From positions 372,001 to 436,000 of the forward strand of contig BQWY01000001.1 in NCBI GenBank assembly GCA_036984305.1: a stretch of DNA of 64,000 bases, in the 5' to 3' direction. The stretch comes from Nitrospira sp. (GTDB lineage: Bacteria > Nitrospirota > Nitrospiria > Nitrospirales > Nitrospiraceae). This document shows, piece by piece, positions 42,419-51,653 of the stretch; positions within the stretch are counted from its first letter, which is position 1; each line of letters starts with the position of its first letter. The notes under the pieces are model-generated. The model did not search any database. It was not told the origin of the DNA and was given only the letters and a program-made list of their open reading frames with translations. Both the position numbers and the translations under genes were made by a program.

Positions 42419-43627
42419 ATGCTGACCGAACAATTACGGGACGATGCCGAACGGTATCTCATGAATACCTACGCGCGCCAGCCGATTTCGATTGCGCGTG
42501 GACGCGGCGCCCGGGTCTACGATCTGGAAGGGCGCGAGTACGTGGATTTTGTCGGTGGGATTGCCGTCAACATCTTGGGGCATAACCCTCCCGATCTGGT
42601 CTTGGCCATTCAGAAGCAGGTCGTGCAGCTGATTCACACCTCAAATCTGTACTACACGGTTCCGCAAGTGCAATTGGCCAAGGCGCTCGTCGAACGGTCC
42701 TTCGCGCAGAAGGTCTTTTTCTGTAACAGCGGGGCAGAAGCCAACGAAGCGGCCATCAAGCTGGCGCGGCGCTATGGACACGACAAGCGGGGGCCCGAGT
42801 GTTTCGAAATCATCACGATGAGGAACTCGTTTCATGGCCGGACTTTGGCGACCATCGCCGCGACGGGACAGGACAAGGTGAAGAAGGGGTATGAGCCGGT
42901 GACGCCCGGCTTCACCCATGTGGCCTTCAATGATATCGAGGCCCTCGAACGAGCGTTGTCTGACAAGACCGCGGCTGTGATGCTCGAACCGATTCAGGCC
43001 GAGGGCGGCGTCCATGTGGCGGGTAAGCCCTACCTGGCACGGGTGCGGGAACTGTGCCGTCAACGCGGGGTGTTGTTGATCTTCGACGAAGTGCAGACGG
43101 GAATGGGCCGGACAGGCACCCTGTTCGCCTACGAACAACTTGGCGTGCAACCGGATATCATGACCTTGGCGAAAGGTTTGGGCGGCGGCGTGCCGATTGC
43201 GGCCTGCCTGGCCACTGACGAGGTGGCGCGCGTGTTCGGGCCGGGCAGCCATGCGTCGACGTTTGGTGGAAATCCGCTGGCCTGCGCCGCCGGACTCGCG
43301 GTATTGCGAACGCTCTTGGAAGGGCGCGTGCTGGAGCACGCGAGGCGGATGGGTGAGCATCTGGCCAAGGGACTGCAGGATATGAAGGAGCGAAGTGCGG
43401 CAATCCGCGAGGTTCGTGGAATGGGCCTGCTTTTAGGCATGGAACTCCAGGGTGAGGGCAAGCCAATCGTCGATGCGTGCCTGACGCGCGGGCTCCTGAT
43501 CAATTGCACGATGGATCGTGTGTTGAGATTCGTGCCCCCATTGGTCATTTCACAAACCGACATTGACCGGCTTCTCGACACGTTGCCGCCTTTGCTGGCG
43601 AAGCCGAAGTCCGACAGCCATCACTGA
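42419..43627 (+). CDS. argD: Acetylornithine aminotransferase
   Basis: A 402-residue class-III PLP aminotransferase that makes N-acetylornithine from N-acetylglutamate semialdehyde; in lysine-making bacteria the same enzyme can act on succinyl-aminoketopimelate. Motifs: YVDFVGGIAVNILGHNPPD, FFCNSGAEANEAAIKLAR, FHGRTLATIAATGQ, LIFDEVQTGMGRTG and the PLP lysine in TLAKGLGGGVPIAA (Lys252). ATG 42419 follows CAGGGGGTGG and gives the standard family length. It is first in the argD-argF-argG-argH run. Since this window also has dapL, lysine synthesis here would not need ArgD for DAP. Confidence 0.95.
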   Translation: MLTEQLRDDAERYLMNTYARQPISIARGRGARVYDLEGREYVDFVGGIAVNILGHNPPDLVLAIQKQVVQLIHTSNLYYTVPQVQLAKALVERSFAQKVFFCNSGAEANEAAIKLARRYGHDKRGPECFEIITMRNSFHGRTLATIAATGQDKVKKGYEPVTPGFTHVAFNDIEALERALSDKTAAVMLEPIQAEGGVHVAGKPYLARVRELCRQRGVLLIFDEVQTGMGRTGTLFAYEQLGVQPDIMTLAKGLGGGVPIAACLATDEVARVFGPGSHASTFGGNPLACAAGLAVLRTLLEGRVLEHARRMGEHLAKGLQDMKERSAAIREVRGMGLLLGMELQGEGKPIVDACLTRGLLINCTMDRVLRFVPPLVISQTDIDRLLDTLPPLLAKPKSDSHH

Positions 43628-43833
43628 CGGACGCGGGAGCCTCCGCCCGCCTTGGCCACGTACCGCGCAGGCATTTCGCCTCTCGGCACCGAATAGGCAT
43701 GGCCCCTTCGTCCGTTCCAGCCAATGAGAATGGAGCCCCTGAGCAGTGACCGAGTCGATACGGCTCCTAGATCGTATGCGTCGGCGGGAATGATCTCCAC
43801 ACTGGATTGAATACAGACCTCAAGCTTCACCAT
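43621..43833 (-). CDS. Doubtful small antisense ORF between argD and argF
   Basis: A 70-codon minus-strand frame fills the unusually long argD-argF gap almost exactly and reads like protein (LLRGSILIGWNGRRGHAYSV, then PRGEMPARYVAK). I recognise no family, it has no clear ribosome site, and it opposes the operon. The plus strand of this gap holds no gene either; it has only a weak GC hairpin near 43632-43649 without a T run. Confidence 0.25.
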   Translation of the reverse strand: MVKLEVCIQSSVEIIPADAYDLGAVSTRSLLRGSILIGWNGRRGHAYSVPRGEMPARYVAKAGGGSRVRQ

Positions 43834-44800
43834 GGCCCGTCAGATTCGCACCGTGCACTCCCGCTCTTCTCTTCGTCGCGTCACAAAGGACTTGTTGTCT
43901 CTCGGTCCCGTCCCGCGGGAATACGTCCGTCGACTGCTCTCGCTCGCCGCTGAGCTGAAGCGATTGCGGCGGCAAGGGAAAGTGCACGCCCGGTTGGCCG
44001 GTCGGACGTTGGGGTTGCTGTTTCAGAAAGCCTCGACGCGGACGCGCGTGTCGTTCGAGGTCGGCATGAACCAGTTGGGGGGACAGGCGCTGTTCCTACC
44101 TATCGGCGATATCCAACTGTCGCGCGGTGAGAGTGTGACCGATACGGCACGCGTGCTCTCGCGCTATCTCGACGGCCTGGTGATTCGCACGTTCGACCAG
44201 GCCATCGTCGAAGAGTGGGCGCGAGAATCGACCATTCCCATTATCAACGGCCTGACGGATCTCCATCACCCCTGCCAGGCGCTCTCGGATCTCCTGACGA
44301 TTCAGGAGAAGAAGGGGCGCCTGAAAGGCCTGAAGTTGGCCTATGTAGGGGATGGCAACAACATGGCGAACTCGCTGATCGAAGCCGGTGCCAAGGTCGG
44401 TATGTCGGTCAGCGTGGGATGTCCGAAGGGCTATCAGCCTGATGCTGCGGTCGTGGATGGAGCGCGCCAGGAGGCACACGAGATGCGCTGTGCCATCGAG
44501 CTGACGGAAGACCCGGACTTGGCCGTCAAGGACGCCGATATCGTGTACACCGACGTCTGGATCAGTATGGGGCAGGAGCGAGAGCAGGCGCGGCGCCTCA
44601 AGGCATTTGAATCGTATCAGGTCAACGACCGCTTGATGAAACGCGCGCGGCCTGACGCCATCGTGCTACATTGTCTGCCGGCGCACAGGGGGGAAGAAAT
44701 CAGCGCCAGGGTCTTGGATGGGCCGCAGTCGGTCGTGCTGGATCAGGCTGAGAACCGACTGCACATGCAGAAGGCCATTCTGGTGGACTTGCTGAGCTGA
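43832..44800 (+). CDS. argF: Ornithine carbamoyltransferase
   Basis: A 322-residue enzyme joining ornithine and carbamoyl phosphate to citrulline. The carbamoyl-phosphate loop STRTR is at 68-72 (FQKASTRTRVSFEVGMNQLG), HPCQ at 146-149, and the ornithine-side motif HCLPAHRGEEI begins at His280; VYTDVWISMGQE is also typical. The first about 20 residues (MARQIRTVHSRSSLRRVTKD) are longer than usual, so TTG 43892 near LSLGPVPREYV is a possible alternative start. The gap to argD is about 200 bp; argG follows after 33 bp. Confidence 0.95.
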   Translation: MARQIRTVHSRSSLRRVTKDLLSLGPVPREYVRRLLSLAAELKRLRRQGKVHARLAGRTLGLLFQKASTRTRVSFEVGMNQLGGQALFLPIGDIQLSRGESVTDTARVLSRYLDGLVIRTFDQAIVEEWARESTIPIINGLTDLHHPCQALSDLLTIQEKKGRLKGLKLAYVGDGNNMANSLIEAGAKVGMSVSVGCPKGYQPDAAVVDGARQEAHEMRCAIELTEDPDLAVKDADIVYTDVWISMGQEREQARRLKAFESYQVNDRLMKRARPDAIVLHCLPAHRGEEISARVLDGPQSVVLDQAENRLHMQKAILVDLLS

Positions 44801-44833
44801 GGAGAGCCACGCCGTGGGGAGCACGCACGCACA

Positions 44834-46048
44834 ATGAAACCGAAGCCAATCAGGAAGATCGTCTTGGCCTATTCCGGGGGCCTCGATACCTCCGTGATCT
44901 TGAAATGGGCGCAAGAGACCTATGAGAGCGAGGTGATTTGTTTTTGCGCCGATCTCGGGCAAGGGGAGGATCTCCGGGCGATCAAAGCGAAGGCCACTTC
45001 ATTGGGAGTCAGAAAGACCTACGTTGAGGACCTGCGCGAGACGTTCGTCCGAGATCACGTCTTCCCCATGCTTCGTGGCAATGCCGTGTATGAAGGCAGC
45101 TATTTGCTCGGCACGTCCATCGCGCGTCCGTTGATCGCGAAGCGACAGATCGAGATCGCCAAAAAGGAAGGAGCGGAAGCGGTCTGTCACGGTGCAACCG
45201 GGAAGGGCAACGATCAGGTCCGTTTCGAACTCACCTACCTGGCCTTGGAGCCTGGGATCAGGATCATCGCGCCCTGGCGAGAATGGACCATGCGGTCGCG
45301 CCGGGAATTGATCGAATACGCCGACCGGCATGGGATCCCGGTGACGGCGACGAAGGCGAAGCCCTACAGCATGGATATGAATCTGTTTCATGTCAGTTAT
45401 GAGGGGGGCATTTTGGAAGACCCCTGGTCCGCGCCGCCTGAGGAGATCTTCCATATGAGCGTCTCGCCGGAAAAGGCGCCGAACAAGCCACGCTTCGTCG
45501 AGATCGAGTACGTGCGGGGCAATCCCGTGGCGGTGGACGGCAAGAAGATGACGCCCGCGACGTTACTCGCGCATGTCAACAAGATCGGCGGCGAGAACGG
45601 CATCGGCCGCGTCGATCTCGTCGAAAACCGGTATGTGGGCATGAAATCGCGCGGCGTGTACGAAACGCCCGGCGGGACCATTCTTCACGCGGCCCATCGT
45701 GCGCTTGAATCTCTGACGCTGGATCGTGAGGTCCTCCATCTACGGGATAGCCTGATTCCGCGCTATGCGGAACTCATTTACTATGGGTACTGGTACGCGC
45801 CTGAGCGGGAGCTGCTGCAGCGCACGATGGATGAGGCTCAGCAGGATGTGACGGGGACCGTGCGGCTGAAACTTTACAAGGGCAACTGCGTCGTCGATGG
45901 GCGTCGATCGGAGCGTTCGCTCTACCGTCTCGATATGGCGACGTTCGAAGAGGACGAGGTCTATCGACAGCGGGATGCCGAAGGCTTTATCCGGCTGAAT
46001 GCACTTCGTCTCGCCATCCGTGCTCAACGGCGCAAGCCCAAGAAATGA
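44834..46048 (+). CDS. argG: Argininosuccinate synthase
   Basis: A 404-residue ATP-dependent ligase joining citrulline and aspartate to argininosuccinate. The ATP pyrophosphatase loop AYSGGLDTS is at 12-20. Other markers are [38 protein letters not shown] and [20 protein letters not shown]. Length is normal. The stop overlaps the argH start by 4 bp, so synthase and lyase are translationally coupled. The order argF-argG-argH gives the last three steps from ornithine to arginine in pathway order. Confidence 0.97.
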   Translation: MKPKPIRKIVLAYSGGLDTSVILKWAQETYESEVICFCADLGQGEDLRAIKAKATSLGVRKTYVEDLRETFVRDHVFPMLRGNAVYEGSYLLGTSIARPLIAKRQIEIAKKEGAEAVCHGATGKGNDQVRFELTYLALEPGIRIIAPWREWTMRSRRELIEYADRHGIPVTATKAKPYSMDMNLFHVSYEGGILEDPWSAPPEEIFHMSVSPEKAPNKPRFVEIEYVRGNPVAVDGKKMTPATLLAHVNKIGGENGIGRVDLVENRYVGMKSRGVYETPGGTILHAAHRALESLTLDREVLHLRDSLIPRYAELIYYGYWYAPERELLQRTMDEAQQDVTGTVRLKLYKGNCVVDGRRSERSLYRLDMATFEEDEVYRQRDAEGFIRLNALRLAIRAQRRKPKK

Positions 46049-47484
46049 ACACACGTAGACGGGCTAAGAAAACCAAGGCACGAGCAGGGTCTTCTCGCGC
46101 TCCCGCCATGGCCAAGGCCTGGGTCGGGCGATTCGGCGAGGCCACCGACCGCCTCGTCGAGCGCTTTACGTCGTCTCTCTCATTCGATCAACGGCTGTAC
46201 CCGTTTGATATTCAGGGGAGTATCGCACATTGTCGGACGCTCGAACGAGCCGGGGTGCTCACGGCGGCGGAGTCCAAGATATTGATTCGAGGCCTGGACC
46301 AGGTTCGCACCGAGTTAGATCGAGGCCGATTCAAATTTCAGGAGGGTGACGAAGACATTCACATGGCCGTCGAGCGACGGCTCACGGAACTCGTCGGTTC
46401 GGTCGGTGGAAAGGTGCACACAGGCCGCAGCCGCAACGATCAAGTGGCGACCGATATCCGGTTGTATCTCAGGGAAATACTCCGACGGATGATCGATCGC
46501 TTGACGGCCTTCCAGCGGGCATTCGTCGAGCAAGCCCGTACTAATATGGATGTCGTGATGCCCGGGTATACGCATTTACAACGCGCGCAGCCGGTGCTGG
46601 TCGCGCACCATTTCCTTGCGTACGTGGAGATGATTGAGCGCGACAAAGGGCGTCTCCGCGATGCGCTCAAACGTGTGAATGTGCTACCGCTGGGGTCCGG
46701 TGCGCTCGCTGGTTCCAACTACCCCGTGGACCGCCAGTACGCCGCTCAACTGTTGGGATTCCCACGTCTGACGGAAAACAGTTTGGATGCCGTGTCCGAC
46801 CGCGATTTCGTCGTCGAGGTCTTGGCGAGCCTGTCGCTGGTCATGATGCATCTTTCCCGGCTCAGCGAAGAATTGATTCTCTGGATGGCCCAGGAATTCC
46901 GGTTTGTCATGCTGCCGGATCGCTTCTGTACCGGTAGCAGCATGATGCCGCAGAAAAAAAATCCGGATGTCCCCGAACTGGTGCGAGGAAAAACCGGACG
47001 GGTCTATGGAAGTCTTATGGGTGTTCTCACCACGCTCAAAGGTCTGCCGTTGAGTTACAATCGCGATCTTCAGGAGGACAAGGAAGCGCTGTTCGATGCG
47101 GTGGACACGACGGAAGCCTGCGTGGAGGTCTTGACGGAACTCGTGAAGGGGTTGTCGATCAATCGGGACGCCCTGGCAAGGGCGGTTGGCTCCGGAGGGT
47201 TGTTGGCGACAGAGTTGGCGGATTATCTGGTCACGAAAGGCATCCCGTTTCGCGAAACACATGCCATCGTCGGCCGCATTGTTCGTGACTGCCTTCAGAG
47301 TGGCCAAGAGCTGACCACGCTGTCTTTGAAGGAATTGCGGCATTTTTGCGATCGATTTGGGCCAGATGTGAGCGAGCGACTCTCGGTCCAGGGAGCGATT
47401 GACAGAAAACGACAGATCGGAGGGACCGCCAAAAGATCGGTGGAGGCGCGTCTGGCTATTTGGGAAAAACGGCTGCGAGAATGA
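46045..47484 (+). CDS. argH: Argininosuccinate lyase
   Basis: A 479-residue fumarase-superfamily enzyme splitting argininosuccinate to arginine and fumarate. It has the signature [12 protein letters not shown] (297-308; the flexible catalytic serine loop), [26 protein letters not shown] and [14 protein letters not shown] basic 24-residue N-terminal extension ([19 protein letters not shown]) precedes the usual start near [10 protein letters not shown], and ATG 46108 would give that shorter form. The 4-bp overlap with argG favours the longer start. The next gene is a small lipoprotein, as in many arg-lys neighbourhoods. Confidence 0.96.
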   Translation: MNTRRRAKKTKARAGSSRAPAMAKAWVGRFGEATDRLVERFTSSLSFDQRLYPFDIQGSIAHCRTLERAGVLTAAESKILIRGLDQVRTELDRGRFKFQEGDEDIHMAVERRLTELVGSVGGKVHTGRSRNDQVATDIRLYLREILRRMIDRLTAFQRAFVEQARTNMDVVMPGYTHLQRAQPVLVAHHFLAYVEMIERDKGRLRDALKRVNVLPLGSGALAGSNYPVDRQYAAQLLGFPRLTENSLDAVSDRDFVVEVLASLSLVMMHLSRLSEELILWMAQEFRFVMLPDRFCTGSSMMPQKKNPDVPELVRGKTGRVYGSLMGVLTTLKGLPLSYNRDLQEDKEALFDAVDTTEACVEVLTELVKGLSINRDALARAVGSGGLLATELADYLVTKGIPFRETHAIVGRIVRDCLQSGQELTTLSLKELRHFCDRFGPDVSERLSVQGAIDRKRQIGGTAKRSVEARLAIWEKRLRE

Positions 47485-47488
47485 CACC

Positions 47489-47755
47489 ATGACACATGAG
47501 TATGTTGTCTATACCGTCTTGGCAATAAGCCTTGGTGCCATATTGATGATCGGATGCGGGCGTCTCGGCGCGCCGGTCCCCCCTGAGTATGTCGGGGTGG
47601 GCCCGCTTCTTGAGCAGGAACGAGCCAAGAAGGCTCAGCGGGCGCACGCAGAGGAAAAGGACCGTACGTTTAGCGCTGAGGAAGTCGAACAAGATACGAC
47701 CCCTTCAGTGGAAGAGGTGATCCTACCGCCGTTACAGCCGGTCGGCACGCGATGA
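47489..47755 (+). CDS. Small lipoprotein, LptM/YifL-like position and motif
   Basis: An 88-residue protein with a signal peptide and lipobox-like end (AISLGAILMIGC) followed by CGRLGAPVPPEY, reminiscent of the LptM/YifL start (GCG, then a Gly-Pro-rich segment). LptM-type lipoproteins help mature the LPS transport complex, and such genes lie between argH and lysA in many proteobacteria. Here the gene occupies exactly that place, 4 bp after argH and 42 bp before lysA. The C-terminal 50 residues are charged and probably disordered. I chose ATG 47489; the frame is open upstream through the end of argH. LptM identity is tentative. Confidence 0.65.
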   Translation: MTHEYVVYTVLAISLGAILMIGCGRLGAPVPPEYVGVGPLLEQERAKKAQRAHAEEKDRTFSAEEVEQDTTPSVEEVILPPLQPVGTR

Positions 47756-47797
47756 AAGCCGGCGAGTCCAATTGGCAAGGTATCTGAGGAACGTCGC

Positions 47798-49060
47798 ATG
47801 GAAGACTTTATCTATCGCCACAACGAGCTTTATTGTGAGGACGTGCCGCTGAGTCGAATCGCCAAGGAGGTGGGCACGCCCTACTATGTGTACAGCCACG
47901 CTTCTCTGCTTCGGCAGTACCGGGCTTACGATCAGGCGTTCGAGGGCATTCCCCATATCATTGCGTTTGCCATGAAGGCCAATTCTAATTTGGCCGTCTT
48001 ACGCCTGATGGCCCGTGAGGGCAGTGGTGTGGACATCGTGTCGGGTGGGGAGCTCTTCCGCGCGCTACGAGCTGGGGTACCGTCCCGCAAGGTGGTATTT
48101 GCCGGAGTCGGAAAAGGGCCGGACGAGATCCGTGACGCCTTGAAAGCCGACATCTTGATGTTCAACGTGGAATCGGCTGCAGAGCTGCATACGATCAATG
48201 ATGTGGCGGCTGGATTGGGGTGCCGTGCCCGGGTGGCACTGCGGATCAATCCGGACATCGATCCTAAGACGCACCCGTACATCTCGACCGGTCTCAAGAA
48301 AAGTAAATTCGGTATCGCTGCCGACCGCGCGCTGGACGAATTCAAATTGGCGACGTCGCTTCCGCATATCGAGGTCGTCGGAGTGCACAAACATATTGGC
48401 TCGCAGCTCACGGAGGTCACCCCGTTCGTCGAGGCATTGAAGAAAATTCTCTTGCTCGCAGAAAGTGTGCGTGCGCAGGGCACTCATATGCAGTACATCA
48501 ACATCGGCGGTGGACTTGGTATTACCTACGCCGATGAAAAACCGCCGAAGCCTAAGGACTTGGCGGCGGCCATTGTGCCGCTCATCCGTGAAACGAACTG
48601 CACCCTGATTATGGAGCCCGGTCGGAATATCGTGGGGAATGCAGGCGCCCTGGTGACAAAGGTCTTATATGAAAAGCAGGGCGAGGCGAAACGGTTCCTC
48701 ATTATCGATGCGGCGATGAATGATCTGCTACGCCCCAGTTTGTATGGAGCGTATCATGAGATTAAACCCGTCCATCAGCAGTTTGCTCAAGGGGCATCTC
48801 AGACGGTGGACGTTGTGGGCCCGGTTTGCGAATCTGGAGACTTTTTGGCCAAGGATCGGGCTATGACCGCCGTGCCGGCAGGAGAACTGCTGGCCGTGCT
48901 GAGTGCGGGAGCGTACGGTTTTGTCATGGCGTCGAATTATAACTCCCGGCCTCGGGTAGCGGAAGTGTTGGTAAAAGGAAACGAAGTACATGTGATTCGC
49001 GCGCGCGAGACGTACGAGGACTTGATTCGAGGGGAGACGATTCCATCGTTTCTCTCCTAA
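47798..49060 (+). CDS. lysA: Diaminopimelate decarboxylase
   Basis: A 420-residue fold-III PLP enzyme, the last step of lysine synthesis (meso-diaminopimelate to lysine). The PLP lysine is Lys60 (IIAFAMKANSN). GVHKHIGSQLTEVTPF, INIGGGLGITY, IMEPGRNIVGNAG and GPVCESGDFLAKD (Cys344, active-site partner across the dimer) are all present. Length and motifs are normal. It sits between the lipoprotein gene and dapA; with dapA, dapB and dapL in the window, only the aspartate steps and the DapF epimerase lie elsewhere. Confidence 0.97.
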   Translation: MEDFIYRHNELYCEDVPLSRIAKEVGTPYYVYSHASLLRQYRAYDQAFEGIPHIIAFAMKANSNLAVLRLMAREGSGVDIVSGGELFRALRAGVPSRKVVFAGVGKGPDEIRDALKADILMFNVESAAELHTINDVAAGLGCRARVALRINPDIDPKTHPYISTGLKKSKFGIAADRALDEFKLATSLPHIEVVGVHKHIGSQLTEVTPFVEALKKILLLAESVRAQGTHMQYINIGGGLGITYADEKPPKPKDLAAAIVPLIRETNCTLIMEPGRNIVGNAGALVTKVLYEKQGEAKRFLIIDAAMNDLLRPSLYGAYHEIKPVHQQFAQGASQTVDVVGPVCESGDFLAKDRAMTAVPAGELLAVLSAGAYGFVMASNYNSRPRVAEVLVKGNEVHVIRARETYEDLIRGETIPSFLS

Positions 49061-49082
49061 ACAAAGGTACGGAGGCGCTCTC

Positions 49083-49955
49083 ATGTTTACCGGATCTTTG
49101 GTTGCGATCGTTACGCCATTTCGAAAGGGACAAGTCGACGAGCGTGCACTGGGCGATCTGATCGAGTTCCAGATTGCCCAAGGGACAGACGGCATCGTGC
49201 CATGTGGCACAACAGGCGAGTCCGCCACGTTGACCCATGCAGAACATGACCGCGTGGTGGCCTTTTCGGTGGAGGTAGCCAAGAAGCGGGTGCCTGTCAT
49301 TGCCGGCACCGGCTCAAACAGCACTGAGGAAGCCATCGCGCTGACCCGGCACGCGAAAGGGGCCGGGGCCGATGGCGCGCTGCTGATCACTCCCTATTAC
49401 AACAAGCCGACCCAGGAGGGGCTGTTTCGGCACTACCAGGCAGTGGCGGATGCCGTCAATTTGCCACTCGTGCTGTACAACATCCCCGGACGGACCGGGG
49501 TGAACATGGCGCCAGCGACGGTGGCCCGTCTGGCTCGTTGTTCCAACATCGTCGCTATCAAGGAGGGCAGTGGGTCAGTTCAACAAGCCTCCGAGATCAT
49601 CCAATTATGCGGCGATCGCATCACGGTCCTCGCGGGGGACGACGCATTAACCCTGCCAATGATGGCGCTTGGAGGAAAAGGCGTGATCACCGTCACTGCC
49701 AATATCGTCCCCAAGGACATGGCGAGCATGGTCGATGCTGCGCTAACCGATCGTTGGGACGAGGCGCGGAAATTTCATTATAAGCTCTCCCCTCTCTTTA
49801 CGGCATTGTTCTATGAAACGAATCCCATCCCGGTCAAGGAAGCCCTTGCCATGGTAGGGAAAATCGACCCCGAGCTCCGTCTACCTCTTTGCCGGATGGC
49901 GAATGAGACTCGAGACAAACTTGCGCGTGTCCTCAAAGACCTCGCGCTTATCTAG
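49083..49955 (+). CDS. dapA: 4-Hydroxy-tetrahydrodipicolinate synthase
   Basis: A 290-residue class-I aldolase-type enzyme condensing pyruvate with aspartate semialdehyde. The Schiff-base lysine is Lys160 (IVAIKEGSG) and the catalytic Tyr132 is in VLYNIPGRTGVN. GTTGESATLTHAEH forms the binding loop. Start TCATGTTTACCGG follows GGAGGCGC. It is 22 bp after lysA and 47 bp before dapB, in an evident lysine operon. All key residues align at the usual positions, so activity is expected. Confidence 0.97.
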   Translation: MFTGSLVAIVTPFRKGQVDERALGDLIEFQIAQGTDGIVPCGTTGESATLTHAEHDRVVAFSVEVAKKRVPVIAGTGSNSTEEAIALTRHAKGAGADGALLITPYYNKPTQEGLFRHYQAVADAVNLPLVLYNIPGRTGVNMAPATVARLARCSNIVAIKEGSGSVQQASEIIQLCGDRITVLAGDDALTLPMMALGGKGVITVTANIVPKDMASMVDAALTDRWDEARKFHYKLSPLFTALFYETNPIPVKEALAMVGKIDPELRLPLCRMANETRDKLARVLKDLALI

Positions 49956-50002
49956 CGGCGCTCTCCTGTCGATGCCGTACTCAAGACGGACAAGAGGACA
50001 TC

Positions 50003-50806
50003 ATGGTTAACGTCGTCGTGGTCGGGGCTGCAGGTCGAATGGGTGCGAGGCTGGTGGCCCTGGTGCATGCCGCGGCTGGGACGAGGTTGGTCGGTGCCAC
50101 AGAAGGAAAAGGGCATCCCTCGCTCGGCCGCGACGCTGGGGAGCAGGCTGGCTGTGGTCGCGTGGATGTTCTCATTGAAGATGATCTGTCGGCGGTGCTT
50201 GATCGGTGCGATGTAGTCATCGATTTTAGTGCACCCGCCTCCACGCTCGCCAATCTCAAGGCTATCGTGTCTCGCCGACGGGCGGCGGTGGTGGGCACGA
50301 CGGGATTCTTGCCAGCCGAACTGGCGCAGTTCCACGAGTTGGCGAGGCAGGTACCCTGCGTCTTCTCGCCGAACATGAGCGTTGGGGTCAATGTGCTCTT
50401 CAAGGTCCTCGGCGAGGTGGCGCATGCACTGGGCGACGAATATGACATCGAGGTGGTCGAAGCGCATCATCGGCTGAAGAAAGACGCTCCCAGCGGCACG
50501 GCGCTGAAAATTGCCGACGTGCTCGCCGCAGCGATGAAACGAGATCTGGCTGAGGTTGCCGTATACGCGAGGAAGGGCATGATCGGCGAGCGAACGCGCA
50601 CCGAGATCGGAATACAGACGATTCGTGCGGGCGACATCGTCGGGGATCATACGGTGTTGTTCGGTGGGCCGGGTGAGCGCGTGGAGATCACTCATCGAGC
50701 GCACAGTCGAGATGCATTTGCAGGGGGAGCCGTACGAGCGGCACAGTGGGTGGTAGGGCAAGCCCCTGGCATCTATGACATGCAGGATGTGCTCGGACTC
50801 GGATGA
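50003..50806 (+). CDS. dapB: 4-Hydroxy-tetrahydrodipicolinate reductase
   Basis: A 267-residue NAD(P)H-dependent reductase making tetrahydrodipicolinate. It shows the dinucleotide loop GAAGRMG (8-14), VIDFSAPASTLANL, VVGTTGF, FSPNMSVGVNVLF and the catalytic segment EAHHRLKKDAPSGTA (His155/156, Lys159/160). The product is the substrate of DapL (62801-63976), which bypasses the succinylase or acetylase branch in one step. It is the last gene of the arg-lys run; the following small genes point the other way. Confidence 0.97.
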   Translation: MVNVVVVGAAGRMGARLVALVHAAAGTRLVGATEGKGHPSLGRDAGEQAGCGRVDVLIEDDLSAVLDRCDVVIDFSAPASTLANLKAIVSRRRAAVVGTTGFLPAELAQFHELARQVPCVFSPNMSVGVNVLFKVLGEVAHALGDEYDIEVVEAHHRLKKDAPSGTALKIADVLAAAMKRDLAEVAVYARKGMIGERTRTEIGIQTIRAGDIVGDHTVLFGGPGERVEITHRAHSRDAFAGGAVRAAQWVVGQAPGIYDMQDVLGLG

Positions 50807-50848
50807 GTCCTTGCGGAACTCTCGGGAAAACCCTACTCGGCGGTGGTG

Positions 50849-51052
50849 TTAGGAGTGGGCAGTGACAAGAGGGTGCGCATCAGTGGCACTGTCTCGGCCG
50901 CCCATCGCGCGCAACGTTAGAAATGCCGAGATTCCTTCGTACATTTCTCTCGCCGACTGCGACCAATCCTCGTTGAACGGCTCACCCTGGAATGCAGCCT
51001 CGGCGGCCTTTCGCTCATCGTTTGTCAAGGGTCTGGGAGTTCTCTCGCTCAT
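50849..51052 (-). CDS. Small conserved protein of unknown function
   Basis: A 67-residue protein, RPLTNDERKAAEAAFQGEPF followed by NEDWSQSAREMYEGISAF. Short proteins with this ERKAAEAAF...FNxxWS..AR..Y.GI pattern recur in GC-rich bacteria, which supports a real gene. No enzyme motif, signal or membrane segment is visible. It is convergent with dapB, and the next small zinc-ribbon gene starts upstream on the same strand. Confidence 0.6.
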   Translation of the reverse strand: MSERTPRPLTNDERKAAEAAFQGEPFNEDWSQSAREMYEGISAFLTLRAMGGRDSATDAHPLVTAHS

Positions 51053-51062
51053 GCGCCGCTCC

Positions 51063-51215
51063 TCAGCGTCGTGAGGTGAGGGGTCTAGGTTCTGGATCCA
51101 CCATCTTTCGTCGCCCGCAGTTCAGACAGGCGTACACGGTGATGGCCAATCCCGCATCGAGGTCGACTGCTCGCTCAGGAACCATTGTTCCGCGGCATTT
51201 GTCACAAGTTTGCAT
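51063..51215 (-). CDS. Small zinc-ribbon protein
   Basis: A 50-residue protein with two Cys pairs, CDKC near the start and CLNC about 30 residues later, spaced as a single zinc ribbon. The rest is hydrophilic. The frame is open up to 51389, but the fold begins directly at MQTCDKCRG (ATG 51215). Likely a metal-stabilised mini-protein; its partner is unknown. Its start is about 140 bp from the divergent promoter of the YHS gene. Confidence 0.5.
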   Translation of the reverse strand: MQTCDKCRGTMVPERAVDLDAGLAITVYACLNCGRRKMVDPEPRPLTSRR

Positions 51216-51355
51216 GACCACACAGTAACATTGGTGCTGCACTCCGGACATCCACCTGAAGTACTGGTGCAGACGCGCAAAGGACCTCCCTTTCCGGCTG
51301 TTCTGGTGGGCCTTTCGGGAAAGGCGTGCTGGGATATTCACGAGAGTGGCGTGCC

Positions 51356-51384
51356 TTGACAGGGTTCCAGCCCTCTCATAGGAT
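51356..51384 (+). promoter_or_regulatory. Sigma-70-type promoter for the YHS gene
   Basis: A perfect TTGACA (51356-51361), a 17-bp spacer and TAGGAT (51379-51384), 24 bp before the ATG at 51408. The best -35/-10 pair I found in the window. Confidence 0.55.
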
Positions 51385-51407
51385 GGCAAACAGGGGAAGG
51401 CAGACTG

Positions 51408-51653
51408 ATGTACAGACTCTTAATTGTTGCGGGGTTACTCTTTCTGCTCTATCTCTTAGCCAAACGGGCGATCCAAGTGTGGGGTCAGGGAGGTGCAGGA
51501 CCACCGAGCGATCCCAACCAGATGGTTCAAGATCCCGTCTGCAAGATTTTTGTGCCGAAGGGCACTGCCGTTTCGGAACGGATTGGAGGACAGACGTACT
51601 ATTTCTGTAGTTCTTCCTGTGCGAAACAGTTCGAGCGGCAACTATCCGGTTAA
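51408..51653 (+). CDS. Membrane-anchored YHS/TRASH-like mini-protein
   Basis: An 81-residue protein with one N-terminal membrane helix (LLIVAGLLFLLYLLAKRAI) and a YHS-type metal-binding fold: DPVCKIFVPKGTAV, then GQTYYFCSSSCAKQFE. The Cys set (C in DPVC, C in YFC, C in SSC) resembles TRASH/YHS modules that bind heavy metals, often copper. It probably sits in the inner membrane; the side facing out is not evident. AGGGGAAGG precedes the ATG. The gene ends overlapping, tail to tail, with the minus-strand lipoprotein gene. Confidence 0.8.
   Translation: MYRLLIVAGLLFLLYLLAKRAIQVWGQGGAGPPSDPNQMVQDPVCKIFVPKGTAVSERIGGQTYYFCSSSCAKQFERQLSG

Noticed and set aside
43632-43649. Hairpin after argD as a terminator
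   Set aside because: The GCGGG/CCCGC stem is short and not followed by a T run; argF continues the pathway downstream.
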